The notes beneath the pieces were generated by a model. The model saw only the letters and a list, made by a program, of their open reading frames with translations, ran no database searches and was not told the DNA's origin. This document shows, piece after piece, positions 32,246 through 37,587 of a stretch of 37,587 nt of DNA (positions are counted from its first letter, which is position 1; every line of letters starts with the position of its first letter). A program made the position numbers and the translations under genes. Source of the stretch: an uncultured Lactobacillus sp. (GTDB lineage: Bacteria > Bacillota > Bacilli > Lactobacillales > Lactobacillaceae); assembly GCF_944327175.1 (NCBI RefSeq), contig NZ_CALVGT010000005.1, positions 1 to 37,587 of the forward strand. Reading direction: 5' to 3'.

Positions 32246-33159
32246 TGATTTACACCGTGACTGTCAACCCAGCTTTGGACTACGTTCTGCAACTGCCAGA
32301 AGTCAAGGCCGGGGAGACCAACCGGTCAAGCGACACCCAGTTCTTAGCTGGGGGCAAGGGGATCAACGTTTCCCAGATTCTTAACCAATTAGGCGTGGAC
32401 AACACTGCCTGGGGCTTTGTCGGCGGCTTTACCGGCGAAGAATTGATCCGCCAATTGAACGTCAAGAAGATCAACAGCGACTTCGTAAGAATCAGCGACG
32501 ACACCCGGGTGAACGTTAAGATTCACGCCCAGGTGGAAACTGAAATCAACGCGGCTGGCCCGGACATTACCGACCAGGAAGTCGCAGCCTTCAAGTCCCG
32601 CCTGGACGACCTGGAAGCAGGCGACGTCGTTGTTTTGAGTGGTAGCCTGGCTCCAAGCCTGCCAACTGACTTCTACGAAAGCCTTTTGCCTTTGATTCGG
32701 GAAAAGGGCGCGGAATTCGTCGTTGACACGACTGGCGAAGCTCTGCTGCGGACTTTGAAGTTCAATCCATTGGTTATCAAGCCAAACCACCACGAACTGG
32801 CTGACCTCTTTGACACCAGCTTCTCATCAACTGCCGACATGCTGGAAGCAGCCAAGAAGCTGCAGAAGATGGGTGCCCAAAACGTCATGATCTCCATGGC
32901 TGGCGAAGGTGCTTACCTGGTAACTGCTGACCACGTCTACCACGCTAACGCGGCTAAGGGTACGGCAGTTAACTCAGTTGGCGCCGGAGACTCCATGATT
33001 GCCGGTTTTGTCGGCACCTGGTTTGAAAAGCACGACGCTGCTGAAGGCCTCCGGGTCGGCAGTGCCTGCGGCGGGGCAACAGCTTTCACCGAAGACATCG
33101 CGGTCAAGAGCCAAATCGACGCCGTATTGCCGCAAATCAAGATCGACGTCGTTGAATAA
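32245..33159 (+). CDS. fruK: 1-phosphofructokinase FruK (PfkB family)
   Basis: A 304-residue ribokinase-fold enzyme that phosphorylates fructose 1-phosphate at C6 to give fructose 1,6-bisphosphate. It starts MIYTVTVNPALDYVLQLP, has the first PfkB signature GGKGINVSQILNQLGV, and the second VNSVGAGDSMIAGFVGTW with the catalytic Asp. GAGGAGG lies in the end of fruR, and the ATG overlaps the fruR stop by one base. Codon use is biased, suggesting high expression on fructose. Confidence 0.95.
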   Translation: MIYTVTVNPALDYVLQLPEVKAGETNRSSDTQFLAGGKGINVSQILNQLGVDNTAWGFVGGFTGEELIRQLNVKKINSDFVRISDDTRVNVKIHAQVETEINAAGPDITDQEVAAFKSRLDDLEAGDVVVLSGSLAPSLPTDFYESLLPLIREKGAEFVVDTTGEALLRTLKFNPLVIKPNHHELADLFDTSFSSTADMLEAAKKLQKMGAQNVMISMAGEGAYLVTADHVYHANAAKGTAVNSVGAGDSMIAGFVGTWFEKHDAAEGLRVGSACGGATAFTEDIAVKSQIDAVLPQIKIDVVE

Positions 33160-33206
33160 AGGAAATAAGCAGTAACAGAGTATTTTTAGTAACTGAGGAA
33201 AACAAG

Positions 33207-35183
33207 ATGCGGATTAAAGATATTTTGAGCCCAGAGTCTATGATTATGGACTTAAAGGCCACCACCAAGGATGAAGCCATCAATGAAATGGCCGACTTGG
33301 AAGTAGCTACGGGCATCGTCAACAACAAGGAAAAGTTCGTTGAATCCATCTGGGCCCGGGAAAAGGAATCCACTACCGGGATCGGTGGCGGGATTGCCAT
33401 GCCTCACGCCAGAAACGAATACATTAACAAGGCCCGGGTGCTTTTTGCCAAGAGTGAAAAGGGCGTGGACTTCGACTCATTAGACCAGCAGCCAGTCCAC
33501 CTCTTCTTCATGATCACTGCTCCAGCCGGTGCGGACAACACCCACTTGCAAGCCCTGGCTAAGCTGAGCAGCCTTTTGATCAACCCTGACCTGGTTGAAA
33601 AGCTGAAGGCAGCTAAGACAGCTGACGAAGTTATCGACCTCTTCAGCCAGGCAGAAGCTGACAAGGATAAGGAAGACGCTGAACGCGAAGCCAAGCTGGC
33701 CGCTAAGAAGGAAGCGGAAGCTAAGGCAGCTAGTGATGAAAAGCCATTGATCGTCGGCGTTACTGCCTGCATCAACGGGATCGCCCACACTTACATGGCT
33801 GAAGAAGCCTTGATCAAGGCCGGTGAAAAGCGCGGCGTTGAAGTCCGGATTGAAACCAACGGTTCAGAAGGCGTTAAGCACGAACTGACTGCTGACGAAA
33901 TCAAGCGGGCTAAGGGTGTCATCATCGCTTCCGACAAGCAGGTCAAGATGGCCCGCTTTGACGGCAAGGAACTGGTTAAGCACCCAGTTGTTGACGGGAT
34001 CAACAAGCCAGACCAACTGGTTGACGACATCCTGTCCGGCAAGGGTAGCGTTTACCATGCCGAAGCTGGTGAAGCCAGCGAAAGTTCAGCTGCAAGCGAC
34101 GGCAGCGTATGGTCAACTATCTACCGGCACCTGATGAGCGGTATTTCTCACATGCTTCCGTTCGTTATCGGTGGTGGTATCTTGATGGCCATCTCCTTCC
34201 TGGTTGAACAATACATGGGTGGTGCCAAGAGCCCGGCCTTCATCTTCTTGAACAGTGCTGGTAACCTGGCCTTCGCCTTCATGGTTCCGGTTCTGGCCGG
34301 CTACATCGCTGAATCAATCGGTGATCTGCCAGCCTTGATGCCAGGTTTCGTCGGTGGTTTCATGGCCTCAATCGCCAACTCTTCATTGGGTGGCTCTTAC
34401 GCCGTTAACGCCAACGCCAAGGCTACTTCACCAGCCGGCTTTTTGGGCGGGATTGCCATCGGTTTCATCGCCGGTTACCTGATCCTGGGCCTCAAGAAGC
34501 TCTTCGCTAAGCTGCCGAAGAACGTTGAAGGTATGAAGCCAATGCTGCTCTACCCAATCTTTGGTCTGCTTCTGGTTGCCTTGATCATGTACTACATCAT
34601 CAACCCGGTCTTCGGTGCCTTGAACGCGGTTATTACCAACTTCCTGAACGGCATGGGTACTGGCAACCTGGTTCTTTTGACCACGATCCTGGCCGGCATG
34701 ATGAGTATCGACATGGGTGGTCCTTTCAACAAGGCTGCTTACGTCTTCGCTTCAGGTGCCTTTGCCAACGACCCGACTTCCAAGACTTCAGCTATCTTGA
34801 TGGCTTCTGTTATGGTTGGTGGTATGGTAGCACCATTCGCGACTGCGATCGCGACTACTTTCTTCAAGAACAAGTTTACTGAAGATGAACGCCGGGCCGG
34901 TGTTTCCAACTGGATCCTGGGCTTCTCCTTCATCACTGAAGGGGCTATCCCATTCGCCAGTGCTGACCCGCTGCACGTTATCGTTTCATCAATCGTCGGC
35001 AGTGCTGTCGGCGGGGCCTTGGTAGGTCTGTGGCACGTCGGCGTGCCAGCACCTCACGGTGGTTTCTGGGTTATCGCTTTGTCCAGCAACTGGCTGGGCT
35101 ACCTGGGCGCCGTAGCTGTCGGCTCAATCGTAGCTGCTTTGATGTTGGGCTTCTGGAAGAAAGTAATTGACCAAAAGAACTAA
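33207..35183 (+). CDS. fruA: PTS fructose transporter, fused EIIA-EIIB-EIIC
   Basis: A 658-residue fructose permease. The EIIA domain (about 1-150) has the phospho-accepting His67 in GGGIAMPHARN. An Ala/Glu/Lys-rich linker (151-177) leads to the EIIB domain with Cys188 in VGVTACINGIAHTYMA (Ile-Asn in place of the common Pro-Thr after Cys). The EIIC membrane domain (about 300-655) contains PFVIGGGILMAISFL, MPGFVGGFMAS and GAIPFASADPLHVI. It takes up fructose with formation of fructose 1-phosphate, the substrate of FruK. GAGG precedes the ATG, 47 bases after fruK. Confidence 0.95.
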   Translation: MRIKDILSPESMIMDLKATTKDEAINEMADLEVATGIVNNKEKFVESIWAREKESTTGIGGGIAMPHARNEYINKARVLFAKSEKGVDFDSLDQQPVHLFFMITAPAGADNTHLQALAKLSSLLINPDLVEKLKAAKTADEVIDLFSQAEADKDKEDAEREAKLAAKKEAEAKAASDEKPLIVGVTACINGIAHTYMAEEALIKAGEKRGVEVRIETNGSEGVKHELTADEIKRAKGVIIASDKQVKMARFDGKELVKHPVVDGINKPDQLVDDILSGKGSVYHAEAGEASESSAASDGSVWSTIYRHLMSGISHMLPFVIGGGILMAISFLVEQYMGGAKSPAFIFLNSAGNLAFAFMVPVLAGYIAESIGDLPALMPGFVGGFMASIANSSLGGSYAVNANAKATSPAGFLGGIAIGFIAGYLILGLKKLFAKLPKNVEGMKPMLLYPIFGLLLVALIMYYIINPVFGALNAVITNFLNGMGTGNLVLLTTILAGMMSIDMGGPFNKAAYVFASGAFANDPTSKTSAILMASVMVGGMVAPFATAIATTFFKNKFTEDERRAGVSNWILGFSFITEGAIPFASADPLHVIVSSIVGSAVGGALVGLWHVGVPAPHGGFWVIALSSNWLGYLGAVAVGSIVAALMLGFWKKVIDQKN

Positions 35184-35194
35184 TTTTCTCAAAT

Positions 35195-35226
35195 AAAAGA
35201 ACTCGGATTTTTTCCGAGTTCTTTTT
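35195..35226 (+). terminator. Rho-independent terminator after fruA
   Basis: AAAAGAACTCGGA / TCCGAGTTCTTTT is a perfect 13-pair stem with a five-T loop and a T run. Confidence 0.92.
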
Positions 35227-35293
35227 TCTTTTAGGTAAAAATTGCTTCTTTCGTGTAATAGTCAGTAGAGAGACTAAGCAAAGGAGCGATCTT

Positions 35294-36889
35294 ATGGAAC
35301 GAATGTGGACAAATTGGTACCTGGCCAGTGAAGAAGTTGAAAATGACGCTGTCGTGCAATCGGCCCAGGCAGCTGAGCAGCTAATCAATCCGGACTATGA
35401 CCACACCCGGCAGCTTTCTGATCAGAATTTGGCTGGGGTGCGCGAGCTGAACGACTTGCTGGTCAGCTATAACCAGCTGGGGGTGGCCCAGGCAGCGACT
35501 TTGACGCAGGAGCAGTTGGTGAATACGGAAAATCTATTAGCGGGCGCGGCGGGTGAGTGGCTAGTCGATCAGGCGGTCAAGTCCGTCGCGGCGGTAGTTT
35601 TTCATAATGTGATTCTGCCCTGCAAATATGATAGAAATCGGCCAGTTGGCGATAACCAAATTGATAATTTGGTGATTACCAGTACCGGCATTTATTGTAT
35701 TGAAGTCAAGGTGCGCAAAATAGCGGGGAAGCTTTTCGACTTTAACCGGCTGGGCCGGGGCATTTATGATCAGATTAGCTACCACAAGGAGGCGCTGACG
35801 CAAGCCCTGCAGCCAATGGGGATCAGTCCCAATTTTATTAAGACGATTGTGGTGGTGATCAACCGGCTGGGGAATGATGACTTCAAGCTGAAGAACCAGG
35901 AGGATCTGCAGCGGGCTGGTTCGCAGGTGGTTAAGCTGTCGGTCTTAAACCTATTTTTGAGCAATGACGGGTTCGCCTTGCTGAATCAGCAGCAGATCCA
36001 GGCAATTGAGCAGGCGATTCAAAGCCAGCGCCTGCCTGATCGGCGGACCTATCCAGCCAATGTCCGTTTTAAGTTGACGCAGGCGCATCTGGATAAAGCT
36101 AGACAGATCAGCCAGGCGGTCAGACTTGGAATTCCGCTTGCGCAGAACGTGACGTATCATGGGCGGTTAAATGATTATCCGCTCACAGGCTTGACCGGAA
36201 GGCAGCAGAATATGTTGTGGCTGATCGTGGGCCGGCTTTATGGTTTCGGGTGCGGCACGCTCCAGCTGACCCGAAGTGAGTTGCGGACTGGGGCTGGTTA
36301 TGGCGGGCGTGATTTTTTGCGGCTGGATCAGCAGTTAAGCGAATTGGCTGAGTTCATGCAACAGAGCAAGCTTTTTCAAAAGGCTAAGTATGAAGATAAG
36401 AAATTGACAGTTAGCGTTAGCAAGAAGTACTCGTTCCTGTTTAACGGCTGCACGAAGGACTTCACCTGCTGGAATTATCAATTGCTGCGCCGAATCAGCC
36501 TGAACAACGCCAAGACTTTGTTCCGCAAGCTACTGCAAGTTTCAGCAGCTGGCTGCTACCAGGTGTCCTTTGAGCAGCTGCGGGAGATTCTGGCAGTGCC
36601 GGATAGCTATTCGAATTATGAGGTAATGAGGAATAAGATTAAGCCTGCTGTACTTCAACTGGTACCATTTTTTGGCAATTTGAGCTACGAAGTGGTCAAG
36701 AGCGGCAAAGCGAATAAAATTGTTGGGATAACTTTCACTTTTGATAAGTTTTCGCCGGAGGAACTGTTGGCCTTAAGAGAATGGCACAAATATTCAACTA
36801 ATATTTCTGCTAATTCGCATTTATCTCTAACCGAGCAATTGAAAGCTGAAAAAATTTTAGAAAAGAATTTTGGAGATTGTTTGAAGTAG
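35294..36889 (+). CDS. NERD nuclease-like domain fused to a RepB/Rep_3-like winged-helix domain
   Basis: A 531-residue soluble protein. Residues 1-80 are helical and acidic. Residues 86-190 are a NERD domain: GEWLVDQAV, VVFHNVILP, then NQIDNLVITSTGIYCIEVKV, giving Asp124, Glu137 and Lys139 in the PD-(D/E)XK nuclease arrangement. Residues 300-365 resemble a first winged helix, and 376-483 read like the second winged helix of Rep_3 plasmid initiators: KKYSFLFNGCTKDFT, LLRRISLNNAKTLFRKLLQ, VSFEQLREILAVPDSY, RNKIKPAVLQL, YEVVKSGKANKIVGITFTF. The likely action is binding repeated DNA and cutting it, inferred from the domains. AAGGAG precedes the ATG. Codon use is less biased than in its neighbours and the 3' end turns AT-rich. 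A 42-bp repeat array begins just downstream. Confidence 0.82.
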   Translation: MERMWTNWYLASEEVENDAVVQSAQAAEQLINPDYDHTRQLSDQNLAGVRELNDLLVSYNQLGVAQAATLTQEQLVNTENLLAGAAGEWLVDQAVKSVAAVVFHNVILPCKYDRNRPVGDNQIDNLVITSTGIYCIEVKVRKIAGKLFDFNRLGRGIYDQISYHKEALTQALQPMGISPNFIKTIVVVINRLGNDDFKLKNQEDLQRAGSQVVKLSVLNLFLSNDGFALLNQQQIQAIEQAIQSQRLPDRRTYPANVRFKLTQAHLDKARQISQAVRLGIPLAQNVTYHGRLNDYPLTGLTGRQQNMLWLIVGRLYGFGCGTLQLTRSELRTGAGYGGRDFLRLDQQLSELAEFMQQSKLFQKAKYEDKKLTVSVSKKYSFLFNGCTKDFTCWNYQLLRRISLNNAKTLFRKLLQVSAAGCYQVSFEQLREILAVPDSYSNYEVMRNKIKPAVLQLVPFFGNLSYEVVKSGKANKIVGITFTFDKFSPEELLALREWHKYSTNISANSHLSLTEQLKAEKILEKNFGDCLK

Positions 36890-36912
36890 GTGTTCTATTT
36901 TTTTAGGTTCAT

Positions 36913-37122
36913 GTGGTTCAGTAAAAACTGGGGTTAAAATTATTGAAAAAGGTCGTGGCTCAGTAAAAATCGGGGTCAAAATTTTTGAAAAAGGCCGTGG
37001 TTCAGTAAAAATCGGGGCTAAAATTATTGAAAAAAGCCGTGGCTCAGTAAAAATCGGGGTTGAAATTATTGAAAAAGGCCGTGGCTCAGTAAAAATCGGG
37101 GCTCGAAGCGATGAACTGTCCC
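36913..37122 (+). repeat. 42-bp direct repeat array, plus-orientation subfamily, five units
   Basis: The unit begins GTGG(C/T)TCAGTAAAAA, continues with TCGGGG and an AT-rich half (AAATTATTGAAAAA), and ends with a GGCC-like tail. CAGTAAAA starts at 36919, 36961, 37003, 37045 and 37087, exactly 42 bases apart. There are no unique spacers; the whole 42 bases are repeated with scattered substitutions. 42 bases is four turns of B-DNA, so all units would face the same side. Confidence 0.92.
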
Positions 37123-37123
37123 A

Positions 37124-37587
37124 GTTTTTACCGCAGCCACATCCAAATCCCGCAAACTCATCCCCGTTTTTACCGCAGCCACGTCCAAATCCTGTAAACT
37201 CATCCCCGTTTTTACCGCAGCCAGGGCCAAATCCCGCAAACTCATCTCCGTTTTTACCGTAGCCACGTCCAAATCCTGTAAATTCATCCCCGTTTTTACC
37301 GTAGCCAGGTCCAAATTTCGCAAACTCATCCCCGTTTTTACCGTAGCCACATCCAAATCCCGTAAAACTGTCCCCGTTTTTACCGCAGCCACATCCAAAT
37401 CCCGCAAAACCATCCCCGCTTTTACCGCAGCCACATCCAAATCCCGCAAAACTATCCCCGCTTTTACCGCAGCCACGTCCAAATTTCGCAAAAACATCCC
37501 CGTTTTTACCGCAGCCACGTCCAAATATCGCAAGACCGTCCCCGTTTTTGCCACAGCCAAAACCAAACCCAACAAAAGTACACCAGA
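37124..37587 (-). repeat. 42-bp direct repeat array, opposite-orientation subfamily, at least eleven units
   Basis: On the minus strand the unit reads GTGGCTGCGGTAAAAACGGG, then GATGAGTTTGCGGGATTTGG. Units begin (plus-strand G of GTTTTTACC or GCTTTTACC) at 37124, 37166, 37208, 37250, 37292, 37334, 37376, 37418, 37460, 37502 and 37544, an unbroken 42-base period up to the window edge. The first half is clearly related to the plus-orientation subfamily (GTGGCT, GTAAAAA, CGGGG), the second half has diverged. The outermost unit is degenerate. One minus-strand frame is open through the array (14 codons per unit), but coding is unproven. Confidence 0.92.

Noticed and set aside
36913-37587. CRISPR array
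   Set aside because: The full 42-base unit is repeated with no unique spacers, and no cas genes are near. It is a tandem repeat.

Overview
The window looks like chromosomal DNA of a low-copy-repeat, mid-GC lactic acid bacterium, most consistent with the Lactobacillus delbrueckii group. The reasons are strong GGAGG ribosome-binding sites, highly biased codon use in the metabolic genes (AAG, AAC, GGC, CCA), a C69 dipeptidase PepD, a MurE next to an aspartate racemase (as expected for a Lys-D-Asp type wall), a fruR-fruK-fruA operon, and the conserved rsmG-noc-parA-parB-DUF951-ychF-DUF1129 block. The species is an inference; the family-level placement is firm.

Layout. 1-127 is the end of an IS3/IS150-type insertion sequence. 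154-2897 holds a membrane-anchored L,D-transpeptidase, a hypothetical protein and yaaA. 3000-4512 is a CcpA-type (cre) promoter with a duplicated 30-bp element, followed by an FAD-linked 2-hydroxyacid dehydrogenase. 4773-7124 is a TetR-controlled FtsX-type ABC transporter with two clear palindromic operators. 7199-8883 holds a tandemly duplicated protein of unknown function and a free EIIA-Glc. 9016-11704 is a four-gene ABC-2-like cassette bracketed by two nearly identical terminator hairpins. 11783-17656 contains pepD (minus strand), a TetR regulator, two NAD(P)H-dependent FMN reductase paralogues, a tyrosine phosphatase, an ApbE-type flavin transferase and cvpA.

17792-23335 is the chromosome segregation block. 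23388-26970 encodes a heterodimeric multidrug-type ABC exporter with one degenerate nucleotide site. 27099-28983 is a two-component system, followed by murE and an aspartate racemase (29020-31333). 31446-35226 is the fructose operon fruR-fruK-fruA.

The least ordinary part is the right end. The gene at 35294-36889 encodes a protein with an N-terminal NERD nuclease-like domain (Asp124, Glu137, Lys139) and a C-terminal region that reads like the winged-helix DNA-binding domain of RepB/Rep_3 plasmid replication initiators. Fifteen to twenty-five bases after it begins an array of 42-bp units: five in the plus orientation, then at least eleven of a related subfamily in the opposite orientation, reaching the window edge. 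A nuclease fused to an iteron-binding-type domain beside a long helically phased repeat array is the best candidate here for an undescribed system. No tRNA, rRNA, CRISPR array or prophage was seen.
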